The translations under genes and the position numbers were made by a program. From NCBI GenBank assembly GCA_012728975.1, contig JAAYDZ010000027.1:17553-81552 (forward strand): a stretch of DNA of 64,000 nucleotides. The letters run 5' to 3'. This document shows positions 49,969 through 60,267 of the stretch, piece by piece (the first letter of the stretch is position 1; every line of letters begins with the position of its first letter). A model generated the notes under the pieces. The model worked only from the letters and a program-made list of their open reading frames with translations, had not been told where the DNA came from and made no database searches. The stretch is from Bacteroidales bacterium. Its GTDB lineage: Bacteria; Bacteroidota; Bacteroidia; Bacteroidales; UBA932.

Positions 49969-51318
49969 TTATTTTGCAATATTTTTGTTACAGAATTCTT
50001 TAATTGAGTCTATCATATATTGGAGCATTTCCGGGGTCATCCCAGGGTAAACGCCAATCCATAAGGTGTTGTTCATTACGAAATCGGTATTCTTCAAATC
50101 GCCAACTACACGATAGCCTTCGTCGGATGCACGCATCTCGTCAAATACAGGGTGCTTGAGGAGGTTGCCCGCAAAAAGATTGCGGGTTTGAATCTTCTTG
50201 CTTTCAAGATATCCGGAGAGCTGGTTGCGTGTAAACCCAGCATTTTCCTTTACCGAAATGAGGAATCCAAACCAGGAAGGATTGGAATTCCCGGTAGGTT
50301 CAGGGAGAATAAGTCCCGGGGTGTCAACCAGTGCGTCATAGAGAACTTTAAAATTGCGGCGGCGGGCTTCAACTATTTTGTCCAACTTCTCAAGTTGGGC
50401 ACACCCTATGGCGGCTTGCATGTCTGTTGCCTTTAAATTGAATCCGAAATGGCTGTAAACATATTTGTGATCGTATCCCTTTGGGAGTTCTCCGTATTGT
50501 CCTGTAAAGCGTTGTTTACACGTATTATCGACACCACCAATACACCAACAATCGCGGCCCCAATCCCTGAAAGATCTGCAAATACGGTTAAGCTCCGGGT
50601 TGTTGGTATATACTGCACCGCCTTCACCCATTGTTATATGGTGGGGAGGGTAGAAGGAGCTTGTCCCTAAATCTCCCCAAGTGCCGGTCTTTTTTGTGAT
50701 TCCATTTATTGTGAATTCAGACCCAAGAGCATCACAATTATCCTCAATCAGCCACAGCCCATGTTTGTCACAGAAAGATTTTACGATTTTAAGGTCGAAG
50801 GGATTTCCCAAAGAGTGGGCAATCATAACAGCTTTTGTGCGAGGACTTAATGCCTCTTCAAGCTTTGATACATCGATGTTATATTCAGGGATAGTTATAT
50901 CTATGAATACTGGCACAGCACCAAATTGAATGATAGGCGTAACAGTAGTAGGGAAACCTGCCGCTACCGTAATCACTTCATCACCCTTTTGAATGCGGCG
51001 GTCACCCAACTTGGGCGAAGTAAGAGTGTAAAATGCCAAAAGGTTGGCAGAGGAGCCTGAGTTGGTCAAAGCGCAATGCTTTATACCAAGCCATTCAGCA
51101 AAACGGTGTTCGAACTTGTTGGCCCAGGGACCGGCAGTCAACCAGAAGTCGAGCGAAGAATCTACTAGATTTACTATTTCCTGCTCGTCAAAATAGCGTC
51201 CCCCGTAATTGACAAATGTCTTTTCGGGAACAAACTCCTTTTTTTGTCCATGTACTTCTGAGTAATACTCTCGCGTAAGATCCAGAATCCGTTTTTTAAG
51301 TTCTTCTTTTTTGCTCAT
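49969..51318 (-). CDS. rfbH: CDP-6-deoxy-4-hexulose 3-dehydratase (E1/RfbH/DdhC)
   Basis: SFYPPHHITMGEGG (His at PLP-Lys position) and 2Fe-2S motif DCWCIGGVDNTC (C-x1-C-x7-C). Confidence 0.93.
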   Translation of the reverse strand: MSKKEELKKRILDLTREYYSEVHGQKKEFVPEKTFVNYGGRYFDEQEIVNLVDSSLDFWLTAGPWANKFEHRFAEWLGIKHCALTNSGSSANLLAFYTLTSPKLGDRRIQKGDEVITVAAGFPTTVTPIIQFGAVPVFIDITIPEYNIDVSKLEEALSPRTKAVMIAHSLGNPFDLKIVKSFCDKHGLWLIEDNCDALGSEFTINGITKKTGTWGDLGTSSFYPPHHITMGEGGAVYTNNPELNRICRSFRDWGRDCWCIGGVDNTCKQRFTGQYGELPKGYDHKYVYSHFGFNLKATDMQAAIGCAQLEKLDKIVEARRRNFKVLYDALVDTPGLILPEPTGNSNPSWFGFLISVKENAGFTRNQLSGYLESKKIQTRNLFAGNLLKHPVFDEMRASDEGYRVVGDLKNTDFVMNNTLWIGVYPGMTPEMLQYMIDSIKEFCNKNIAK

Positions 51319-51321
51319 AAG

Positions 51322-52899
51322 TTAGTCGTTGTACTTTTTATCAAAAAATTCAACTCTAATATCAAATTCCGCTTGCAGAGCCTCTCTATATTTTGTCGAA
51401 TTTATCCGATAATAACACTCACGTAATAATGTTTTAGCATATTGTTTCGCTTCATCATTGATAAAAATACCTATTGAAGGTTCACCGGGGGTGGCATCTT
51501 TTTGATTGTATCTTTCAATAAGATACTCCTTTTGGTCAAAAAATTTTCCAACATTTACCATCATGAAACATTTATCCTGATATCCTGTAGCAATTTTATA
51601 TAAACCGGCCCATGTGTAAAAATTTGACAATGTATTGAATTCCGTCTCTGCTACGATTACATTTCCCTGTGGCATCGGAGTGTTCTTGAACATTGACACA
51701 ATGGCATCGTTTTGATGACTGTAATAAATAAATTTAATATATTGTGAAAAAGAATAGGTCATAGACACGGATACACATAACACAAATATCATTCTTCTCC
51801 ATTTTTGTCCTTTTACCACGTAATTAATCAGTAAAGCAACGAAAGTAACAAGTACAAAGGGAATAAATATGCCATGTCTGTCATCCATCGTATCAAATTC
51901 GGGGATTTTTCCAATTGCCACATAAGCACCGATAGCTGACAAGAAGAGTAAAACAAAAATAATGAGTGTTTTTGAAGTTATTTTCTTTTTTTGACCATCA
52001 AAGGGACCCTTCCTAAATACGAGCCAAAAAGCGGATAATACCAGTAAAGCAACCAATAATAATAGTTTTGATGATAGTATACCCGTGAATTGGGTGAATA
52101 GAGCCCTAATCGTATTGGTAAAAGAGAAGAGTATGTTGAGCGGAAGCAATATAAGAGATTTCAATGTTATTTCATTATATGCTTCTGTTGCATATATTTC
52201 CTGTGGATGCCAGAAAATAGACTTGATTGCAAATAATACAATACAAGGTATAAACCATAGAAAGTTATATAATCTGGTCTTGTTGAAAATATAGCTTATT
52301 GTGTTTTTAAACGAATCCGGTATAATAATGTCTTTATAGGTGTATACAAATAAATAGCCCAGCCATAACACGATGCTCGAGTTTAGAAACATAGTTGCAA
52401 GGAACTGTGAACAGGCAAATAGGGGTATTATGTATAAACGCTTATTCTCATTGTAAAAATGGAAGAGAAGGATTGAAGTAAGTTGTAATAGCAGACCTAC
52501 CTGATATACGAAACAACACATTTCAATATGTGCATATCCAAGAGGCCACACTGCATACAACAGCGTTGAATAAAAGATAATTTCCTTATTCAAATTCCAA
52601 TACTTCAGAATTGCACGAAACAATAAAACATTCAGCAATCCTATTATAAATATCAGAATGCGATAGGGAAGAACCATGTCTATTCCCAAAAAATGAGATA
52701 AATTCAACATGGACAAATGAAAGCCAATTCGCCAGGGAGCTCCAACACCTGTCAATATCTGCCTTATTCCTTCGGGATTTTCATAAAAAGCCCAATCATC
52801 CCAGAATACCCCTCTGACAAACAATATCAGTACGTTTGCAACCAAATAGGCTAACACCGGAATGGCTTGTTTTAGACGGATATAATTACTCTTTTGCAT
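51322..52899 (-). CDS. polytopic membrane protein, candidate Wzy polymerase or GT-C transferase
   Basis: About 11-12 TM helices, early WDDWAFY acidic motif, in glycan cluster. Confidence 0.45.
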   Translation of the reverse strand: MQKSNYIRLKQAIPVLAYLVANVLILFVRGVFWDDWAFYENPEGIRQILTGVGAPWRIGFHLSMLNLSHFLGIDMVLPYRILIFIIGLLNVLLFRAILKYWNLNKEIIFYSTLLYAVWPLGYAHIEMCCFVYQVGLLLQLTSILLFHFYNENKRLYIIPLFACSQFLATMFLNSSIVLWLGYLFVYTYKDIIIPDSFKNTISYIFNKTRLYNFLWFIPCIVLFAIKSIFWHPQEIYATEAYNEITLKSLILLPLNILFSFTNTIRALFTQFTGILSSKLLLLVALLVLSAFWLVFRKGPFDGQKKKITSKTLIIFVLLFLSAIGAYVAIGKIPEFDTMDDRHGIFIPFVLVTFVALLINYVVKGQKWRRMIFVLCVSVSMTYSFSQYIKFIYYSHQNDAIVSMFKNTPMPQGNVIVAETEFNTLSNFYTWAGLYKIATGYQDKCFMMVNVGKFFDQKEYLIERYNQKDATPGEPSIGIFINDEAKQYAKTLLRECYYRINSTKYREALQAEFDIRVEFFDKKYND

Positions 52900-52983
52900 A
52901 ATTATTCATCTTTTGACCTGTTACAGTCTATGATTGGAACTCTTTCCTTTTTCATTTACTCTCCCTTATTCATTTATTAGTTG

Positions 52984-53889
52984 TTACCCCACCAAATTCT
53001 TCGTTACATTCCATCTGAACCTGACAAGCATGTTGCCGCGGCTGGGCTTGAATTGGATTGCATACCAACACCACAATACAAGCGTTCCACCCCATTTGAT
53101 AAGTTCTGCAAAAAGACGTTTAACGTAGCAACTTTTAGATATTTTCAGAGTGCGGATTTTTTCGCTTGCACCTATACCACACGTGACACGGTGGAAATAA
53201 TCCTTTTCCAGCTTATATCGGGGGATTTTGTGGTAGAGGATACACTGTGGCAGATATTTGAACTTAATCCCTGCAGCACTCATCTTTCTAAATATGTCTT
53301 TTTCTTCACCTCCCGCTACGAGCATACCTCCGGTACGACCAAGGTCGATATCGTAGAATCCGACTTTGTCAAATACTTCTCTGCGGTAGGCCGCATTTCC
53401 TCCGCCCGGGTAGTTATTGAAAGGGAAATTGCGCTCTTTATCCCCGAAATATAGATAAGCAGTAAGGAGCCTTCGTATAAAATAGGTCATCCATTCCGGC
53501 TCTTCACCATCTTCGTAGTCGGGGAAAATTGGTCCGCCGGCAGCATAAATATTGGGATTTGCTTCAAAGAAAGCTGCATATCCGGCAATATATTCCCTGT
53601 TAACGGTAGCATCGTCATCCACAAAAATTAATATGTTACCTATGGCCTCTTCAGTTCCCCGATTGCGTGCATAAGCTACGCCCTGATTCTTCTCAATAAA
53701 ATTCCGGAGCTTCACATCCGGATAGTCAGCAGCAAATCGTGCCACTTCAGCCTCTGTATTGTCCGTGCTATTGTTGTTTACCAGCACTATTTCATATTTT
53801 GATTTTGGATAAGCATTTAGCGCAATGCTTTGGAGTACACCATAAATATATTTGTCCCTGTTGTAGGTGCAGATAATAACTGAAATCAT
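52984..53889 (-). CDS. family 2 glycosyltransferase
   Basis: MISVIICTYNRDKYI, VNNNSTDNTE, IFVDDDATVN; ATG at 53889 just downstream of -7 element. Confidence 0.9.
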   Translation of the reverse strand: MISVIICTYNRDKYIYGVLQSIALNAYPKSKYEIVLVNNNSTDNTEAEVARFAADYPDVKLRNFIEKNQGVAYARNRGTEEAIGNILIFVDDDATVNREYIAGYAAFFEANPNIYAAGGPIFPDYEDGEEPEWMTYFIRRLLTAYLYFGDKERNFPFNNYPGGGNAAYRREVFDKVGFYDIDLGRTGGMLVAGGEEKDIFRKMSAAGIKFKYLPQCILYHKIPRYKLEKDYFHRVTCGIGASEKIRTLKISKSCYVKRLFAELIKWGGTLVLWCWYAIQFKPSRGNMLVRFRWNVTKNLVG

Positions 53890-53925
53890 TGTTGTAGTCT
53901 CTATTGGCCGTTTCTCTTTATCCCA

Positions 53926-53933
53926 CAAAGGTA
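53926..53933 (-). promoter_or_regulatory. Bacteroidota-type -7 element TACCTTTG driving the minus-strand glycan cluster
   Basis: Plus strand CAAAGGTA 37 nt upstream of the corrected GT2 start. Confidence 0.5.
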
Positions 53934-54013
53934 ATATTATGAATTGATTCAACAAAACGATTAGAGTGCTCCTCTAAACCATTTTATATGAAAAATAGTT
54001 ACCTTTACGATTT

Positions 54014-57000
54014 ATGATTGAAAAGTTATTAAAAGAGAGGATAGTCATACTTGACGGTGCGATGGGGACCATGCTGCAGAATTCTAGGGTAGCTAGGCAC
54101 AATCTACCTCTGAATGATCTGCTCAACGAAATCAATCCCGATCTAATTGAGGATATCCACCTACAATATATTGACGCAGGTGCCGATATCATTGAGACCA
54201 ATACTTTCAATTCCAATGCTATTTCCCTGGCGGAGTATAATCTGCAGGATAAGGCTTATAATCTCAATCTTGAGGGTGCGCGTATTGCATGCAGGGCAGC
54301 TGCAAGTGCCACTGCGAGGCATAATCTGCGTAAAGTATTCGTTGCCGGCTGCATGGGTCCTACCTCTGCAATGCTCACTCTCTCCCCGGACATATCCCGT
54401 CCGGAGTATCGTGCAATTTCCTTTGATGATATGGCGCAGGCATACTCGGAGCAGGTGAGGGGCCTAATTGATGGAGGTGCTGATTTACTTCTTGTGGAGA
54501 CAGTTTTTGACTCTCTCAATGCAAGAGCGGCCCTCTATGCTATCTCTTCGGTACAGCAGGATATGGGCACTCAGCTGCCGGTGATGGTCTCTGCGACGGT
54601 GAATGACCGCGCTGGCAATATCCTTACAGGACAGAGCGTGGAGGCCCTATACCACACACTTGCCGGACATAATTTGCTCAGCTTCGGGCTCAATTGTTCA
54701 TTTGGAGCCAAGGATTTAAAGCCTATTATTCTTGATCTGGCGAACAAGCTTCACTGCGCAATCTCTATATATCCCAATGCCGGACTCCCGAATGAATTAG
54801 GGGAATATGACGAGACTCCGCAAATGACTGCATCCCTCCTAAAGCAGATGGCACTTGAAGGATTGATCAACATAGCGGGAGGCTGCTGTGGTACTACACC
54901 TGATCACATCCGTGCTATTGCTGAAACACTTCAGGGCGTTGCTCCGCGCAATATCCGGGGAAAGTGCACTACAGGTCCTTTGATTGTTACCGGACTTAGC
55001 ACGGTTGTCGTCGACAGGCAGGAGCAGAACTTTATCAATGTCGGTGAGCGAACCAATGTCGCAGGCAGCAGAAAGTTTGCTCGTCTGATCAATGAAAAAC
55101 AGTATGAAGATGCGGCTTCCATAGCCAGAAAGCAGATAGAGGATGGCGCATCAATCATAGATATAAATATGGACGACCCTATGCTTGAGAGTGCGGTGGA
55201 GATGGGTAAGTTTGTAAGATATATTTCCAATGATCCTGACATAGCCAAAGCTGCCTATATGATAGATTCTTCTGACTGGGAGACCATTCTGGAGGGTTTG
55301 CGCTGGTCGCCCGGTAAGTGCATAGTAAACTCCATTTCACTTAAAGAGGGTGAGGAGGAGTTCCTTCGTAAGGCGACCGAGATACGTAAGTTCGGAGCTG
55401 CAGTGATAGTAATGGCTTTCGATGAGGAGGGGCAGGCAGTTACGTTTCAGCGTAAGATTGATATCTGTCACAGGGCTTATGACCTGCTTACGAAGAGAGC
55501 CGGATATTCACCGAACGATATCATATTCGATGTTAATATCCTGACCATAGCGACCGGTATCAAGGAGCACAATCGTTACGCTTTGGAATTCATAGAAGCT
55601 GTGCGTTGGATAAAGGCCAATCTACCAGGAAGTCATACCTCGGGTGGTGTTTCCAATATCTCTTTTGCTTTTAGGGGTAACAATATTATCCGCGAGGCAA
55701 TGCACTCAGTCTTTCTTTATCACGCTATAGAGGCGGGTTTGGATATGGCAATTGTCAATCCGTCGATGCTTAAGATATACAGCAGTATAGAGCCAACTTT
55801 GCTCAAGAGGGTAGAGGATGTGGTATTTGATCGCTATCCTGAGGCAACAGCCAATCTTGTGGATCTGGCCGAGAAACTCAAGGCGGAAGCACAGGGGTCA
55901 CAACACCTTTCCGGGATTGAATCAAGGGTGGAAAAGTGGCGTGAAGAGAGCATTGAGGGGCGTTTAGCCCACGCAATTGTTTTGGGTGAGTCTGCATTTC
56001 TTGAGGAGGATATCAGGCAGGCACTGGAGAAATGTAGCCCGCTGGAGATTGTTGAGGGGGCACTTCTAGAGGGTATGGAGCGTGTTGGAGAGCTTTTCAG
56101 TGAAGGAAAGATGTTTCTTCCGCAGGTGATTAAGTCCGCCAAAGTGATGCGTAACGCGGTAACCATCCTTCAGCCTTTTATGGAGAAGGATCAGGGTGAT
56201 ATTCCCCGGCTCCGCCGAAAAATGATTCTCGCAACAGCAAAAGGAGACGTACACGACATTGGGAAAAATATTCTCGGCATTGTACTAAGCTGTAACAATA
56301 TCGAGATTATTGATTTGGGTGTGATGGTGGATAATGAGACAATAATCGAGGCTATACGATACCACAAACCAGATTTTGTAGGAGTAAGCGGACTTATCAC
56401 ACCTTCTTTGCACTATATGGAGGAATTGTGTCGGATGCTGGAAAAGGAGGGACTGGATCTTCCTCTATTTGTAGGTGGTGCTACTACATCGGCACTTCAT
56501 ACTGCAGTAAAACTTGCTCCGTTGCGTACATCAGTTGTAATCCATACTGCCGGTGCTTCGGATTGTGCTAATATGCTTAATCGCATTGCACGAGAACCAC
56601 ATAAGAGCATTGAGGAGGTAATGGCATCTCAGGAGCAGCTTCGGGAATTGTACTATAAAAGCAATGAAAGCTTCGTTTCCATAGAAGAAGCACGTGCCAG
56701 GGCTGAAAAATATCCTCTTGAGAGTTATCGTTTGCCCGAAGGTTTCGGGGAGGATAATCTCCATGTACGCTTTTTGCCTGTGGAGACTCTCGTAGATAAG
56801 ATTGATTGGAATATGCTACTTGCATTCTGGGGATTTAAAGGAGGCTATCCGGCTATTGTTTATAGCAATCCTGAAGCACAAAAATGTTACGAATCCGCAA
56901 TAGCTGCAATAGATTCTATAATCGTAGATCAGAGTGTAGATATCTCAATTGAGGTGCGCTTTTTTGATGCACAAAGCAGAGAGGAAACTATTTTGCTGGA

Positions 57001-57451
57001 TGGAAAACACCGATTTGAGATGCCACGTTCCACTTCAGAAAGGACCGACTACAGGTCGCTGGCCGATTTTGTTGCTCCAGAAGGATCAGGAATTACATCC
57101 ACAGTAGGCCTTTTTGCCCTAAAGGTGGAAGATTTGCAGAAGAGTGAAGATTTCAGAGATTACGAACATTTGCTTAGGGAGAGCATCTGTGCTCGTTTTG
57201 CCGAAGCGGCCGCTGAGTGGATGCAGGAACAGGTTAGCGGAGGTACGGTGCTAATTAGGCCCGCTTTCGGTTATGCCGCCTGTCCGGACCATACTCAGAA
57301 AAGGCTCGCTTGTCAACTCCTGGATGCTTCAGGTCGTATAGGACTGACATTAACAGATACCTGTGCGCTTGTTCCAACTACTTCGCTTTGCGGAATGCTA
57401 ATATCACACCCAAAAGCCCATTATCCCCATATCAGAAATAAGAAACAATAG
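54014..57451 (+). CDS. metH: cobalamin-dependent methionine synthase
   Basis: [66 protein letters not shown]. Confidence 0.97.
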   Translation: MIEKLLKERIVILDGAMGTMLQNSRVARHNLPLNDLLNEINPDLIEDIHLQYIDAGADIIETNTFNSNAISLAEYNLQDKAYNLNLEGARIACRAAASATARHNLRKVFVAGCMGPTSAMLTLSPDISRPEYRAISFDDMAQAYSEQVRGLIDGGADLLLVETVFDSLNARAALYAISSVQQDMGTQLPVMVSATVNDRAGNILTGQSVEALYHTLAGHNLLSFGLNCSFGAKDLKPIILDLANKLHCAISIYPNAGLPNELGEYDETPQMTASLLKQMALEGLINIAGGCCGTTPDHIRAIAETLQGVAPRNIRGKCTTGPLIVTGLSTVVVDRQEQNFINVGERTNVAGSRKFARLINEKQYEDAASIARKQIEDGASIIDINMDDPMLESAVEMGKFVRYISNDPDIAKAAYMIDSSDWETILEGLRWSPGKCIVNSISLKEGEEEFLRKATEIRKFGAAVIVMAFDEEGQAVTFQRKIDICHRAYDLLTKRAGYSPNDIIFDVNILTIATGIKEHNRYALEFIEAVRWIKANLPGSHTSGGVSNISFAFRGNNIIREAMHSVFLYHAIEAGLDMAIVNPSMLKIYSSIEPTLLKRVEDVVFDRYPEATANLVDLAEKLKAEAQGSQHLSGIESRVEKWREESIEGRLAHAIVLGESAFLEEDIRQALEKCSPLEIVEGALLEGMERVGELFSEGKMFLPQVIKSAKVMRNAVTILQPFMEKDQGDIPRLRRKMILATAKGDVHDIGKNILGIVLSCNNIEIIDLGVMVDNETIIEAIRYHKPDFVGVSGLITPSLHYMEELCRMLEKEGLDLPLFVGGATTSALHTAVKLAPLRTSVVIHTAGASDCANMLNRIAREPHKSIEEVMASQEQLRELYYKSNESFVSIEEARARAEKYPLESYRLPEGFGEDNLHVRFLPVETLVDKIDWNMLLAFWGFKGGYPAIVYSNPEAQKCYESAIAAIDSIIVDQSVDISIEVRFFDAQSREETILLDGKHRFEMPRSTSERTDYRSLADFVAPEGSGITSTVGLFALKVEDLQKSEDFRDYEHLLRESICARFAEAAAEWMQEQVSGGTVLIRPAFGYAACPDHTQKRLACQLLDASGRIGLTLTDTCALVPTTSLCGMLISHPKAHYPHIRNKKQ

Positions 57452-57456
57452 CCAAA

Positions 57457-58410
57457 ATGAAGGTAATTGACATAATAAACCGTAAAGGCAAACCATTTCC
57501 ATCGCTGGAATTTGTGCCACCGATAAAGGGTAGCGACATCAACCGTCTCTACTCTTCAATTGAGCCATTCATGGAATTTAAACCTCCTTTTATAAATATT
57601 ACTTGTCACAGGGAGGAGATTGAGTACAGAGAGAATTCGGATGGTTCGATATCAAGATATGTTTTAACCAAACGTCCAGGTACAGTGGCTATTGCAGCAG
57701 CGGTGATGAAGAGATTTCCCATCGAGGTAGTACCTCATATTATTTGTGGAGGAACCAACAGGTTTGCCATAGAAAACGAATTGATAGACCTCAATTTTCT
57801 CGACATTCAGAATGTAATGGCCCTTCGTGGTGATGCACCTGCTGGTAGTAAGATATTCAAGGCGGAACCAGACGGTTATAGCTACAGTAACGAGCTTGTC
57901 TCACAGATTAAGGCCATGAATGAGGGCAGATATATCGATGAGTCCATCAAAGATGCAGTTCTAACCAATTTCTGTATCGGTGTTGCAGGTTATCCCGAAA
58001 AGCATTTCGAGGCACCAAATATCGAAGTTGATATAGACAATCTCAAAAGAAAAGTGGATTCGGGTGCTGATTATATCATTACCCAGATGTTTTTTGATAA
58101 CAACAAGTATTTTGAATTTGTTGCCAAATGTCGCGAAAGAGGAATCACCGTACCTATTATTCCAGGCTTGAAACCTCTTTCCTTAGTTTCTCACCTGACA
58201 AAACTGCCGGAAACATTCTCTATTGACATACCGCAGGACCTTGTCCGTCTGGTAAATGACTGCAAAGATGAAGGCCAGGTCTATCAGTTAGGCGTCGAGT
58301 GGTGTGTTGCCCAGAGCAAGGAATTGATTGCAAAGGGAGTTCCCGCCATCCATTATTATACGATGGGACGCGGCAATAATGTCACTGAAGTTCTCAAAAG
58401 AGTATTCTGA
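57457..58410 (+). CDS. metF: methylenetetrahydrofolate reductase
   Basis: SLEFVPP, NVMALRGDAP, DYIITQMFFDN. Confidence 0.95.
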   Translation: MKVIDIINRKGKPFPSLEFVPPIKGSDINRLYSSIEPFMEFKPPFINITCHREEIEYRENSDGSISRYVLTKRPGTVAIAAAVMKRFPIEVVPHIICGGTNRFAIENELIDLNFLDIQNVMALRGDAPAGSKIFKAEPDGYSYSNELVSQIKAMNEGRYIDESIKDAVLTNFCIGVAGYPEKHFEAPNIEVDIDNLKRKVDSGADYIITQMFFDNNKYFEFVAKCRERGITVPIIPGLKPLSLVSHLTKLPETFSIDIPQDLVRLVNDCKDEGQVYQLGVEWCVAQSKELIAKGVPAIHYYTMGRGNNVTEVLKRVF

Positions 58411-58412
58411 GA

Positions 58413-60215
58413 CTATTTATCCAATGAACCGGTAATTTTGAGGTTTATGGCACGGACGCGGTCAGCGTCTGGTTTAATCACTTTGCGGTCATAGGTCATA
58501 AGGCCGTTTACCTCGATTTCAACGTCAGTGGTTTGTGTATAGATGGCGCCTGAGAATCCACGGGCAATCATATCATAGAGCATTTCTGCATATTTGACAT
58601 ATTCATCGGTCACCTCGGCGCTGCTGTTGAAACGGATATAACCCCAGTTACGGTCGGGCTCCCAGAGATGGCCTTCCATAGGCCATCCGATGCCACCATA
58701 TTCTCCCATTACATTGACCCTGTAGGCATCGTAGAGATACATTTTTGGAGTAGGATAGTGATGAAGGTCAAGTACATCTCCTGTCATAAAATGATTGCCG
58801 CCACTAGCTGCGTTGACAAGGCGTGACGGGTCGTGGCTTTTAGTCCATTCTGCTATTTCACAGGTCTTAAACTGGCCCCACCCTTCATTGAAGGGAACCC
58901 ACATTACGATGGAGGGATGTGAATGGAGATAATCCATAATTTCACACCACTCTTTGCGGTAGCCGGCTTCCGATTCGGGGCTTCTCTCCAATTCGTTATA
59001 ATTGAAATAGTGGGTCATGTCCCATTTTGGGGTTTTGTCGCCGCTGGGCATATCCTGCCATACCAGCACACCGAGTCGGTCGCAGTGATAATACCATCTT
59101 GCAGGCTCCACTTTGACGTGCTTTCGGATCATGTTGAATCCCAATTCCTTTGTCTTGATAATATCAAAGGCCAAAGCTTCGTCGGTAGGTGCAGTATAGA
59201 GGCCATCGGGCCACCATCCTTGGTCAAGCAGACCGAAATGGAAAAGAGGTTTGTTGTTTAATTCCATTCTCATTATTCCGTTCTCATCAGCTTTATAAGA
59301 AATCTTACGCATTGCAGCGTAACTGTGCACAGCATCCACCTTTTTGCCCCCTGACCACAATACCACCTCTATATCATAAAGGAAAGGGGAGTCAGGACTC
59401 CAGAGTTTAGGCTCGGATAGAGCAATCTCCACTTCTTTGCCGGCGAGTGCTTTGCCTGAAGCCACCTTAACGCCCTTGTCGAAAAGTGAGACCTCTATTA
59501 TTCCCTCACTATAGTCTGAAAGCGATGCCTCCACTCTGAAAATTCCCTTGTCAAGGTCGGGAGTGGTGCGTAGACCTGTTATATGGCGAGCAGGTACAGG
59601 CTCCATCCAGACAGTTTGCCAGATGCCGGTCACTGAGGTGTACCAGATGCCTTTTGGTTCAGCCACCTGCTTGCCCCTGGGTTGCCATCCGGCATCGGAA
59701 GGATCCCATACTCTTACTTTGAGAGTATTGTTTCCTTTGATAAGAGCATCTGTAATATCTGCTGAAAAAGGCGTGTAGCCGCCTTGATGACTGCAAACCT
59801 TTATATCATTGACCCAGACGTCACACTCACAATCCACCGCTCCAAAATGGAGTATGATGCGTTCTTTGCTCCAGGATGATGGGATGGTGAAACTTCTGCT
59901 GTACCAAAGGTGGCACTCTTTACCGACCTTACGGCCCACTCCGGAGAGCGATGATTCAGCGCAAAATGGGACAAGGATCTCACCCTGCCACTCTTCCGGC
60001 TGCTTTCCGAAAGGTACTATTGAGTAGTTCCATAACCCGTTGAGGTTACTCCATCGGTCTCGAACCACCAAAGGACGGGGATATTCGGGCAGGGGGTCGG
60101 AGGGGTTGACCTTTTCAGCCCAGGGAGTCTTTATTTTGTCTCCTACAGGCTTCCATTGGGCATGGCCCATAATTGTTACTAACAGTAGAAGTGCGGTAAT
60201 CAGAGATTTTTTCAT
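58413..60215 (-). CDS. secreted glycoside hydrolase family 2 protein
   Basis: Signal peptide MKKSLITALLLLVTIMGHAQ; GH2 acid/base region VMWVPFNEGWGQF and sandwich domains. Confidence 0.88.
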   Translation of the reverse strand: MKKSLITALLLLVTIMGHAQWKPVGDKIKTPWAEKVNPSDPLPEYPRPLVVRDRWSNLNGLWNYSIVPFGKQPEEWQGEILVPFCAESSLSGVGRKVGKECHLWYSRSFTIPSSWSKERIILHFGAVDCECDVWVNDIKVCSHQGGYTPFSADITDALIKGNNTLKVRVWDPSDAGWQPRGKQVAEPKGIWYTSVTGIWQTVWMEPVPARHITGLRTTPDLDKGIFRVEASLSDYSEGIIEVSLFDKGVKVASGKALAGKEVEIALSEPKLWSPDSPFLYDIEVVLWSGGKKVDAVHSYAAMRKISYKADENGIMRMELNNKPLFHFGLLDQGWWPDGLYTAPTDEALAFDIIKTKELGFNMIRKHVKVEPARWYYHCDRLGVLVWQDMPSGDKTPKWDMTHYFNYNELERSPESEAGYRKEWCEIMDYLHSHPSIVMWVPFNEGWGQFKTCEIAEWTKSHDPSRLVNAASGGNHFMTGDVLDLHHYPTPKMYLYDAYRVNVMGEYGGIGWPMEGHLWEPDRNWGYIRFNSSAEVTDEYVKYAEMLYDMIARGFSGAIYTQTTDVEIEVNGLMTYDRKVIKPDADRVRAINLKITGSLDK

Positions 60216-60234
60216 AACTTTATAGTTCATAAAT

Positions 60235-60249
60235 AGTACAGATTGTACT
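60235..60249. promoter_or_regulatory. operator-like inverted repeat AGTACA-GAT-TGTACT between divergent GH2 and galM-like genes
   Basis: Perfect 6-bp arms, 3-bp spacer; next to a minus-strand TAATTTTG element (60252-60259). Confidence 0.35.
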
Positions 60250-60267
60250 CACAAAATTATAAAGAAA

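Noticed and set aside
54000-54007. TACCTTTA as a metH promoter
   Set aside because: One mismatch to TAnnTTTG, and the implied transcript would start at about the start codon; too weak to call.
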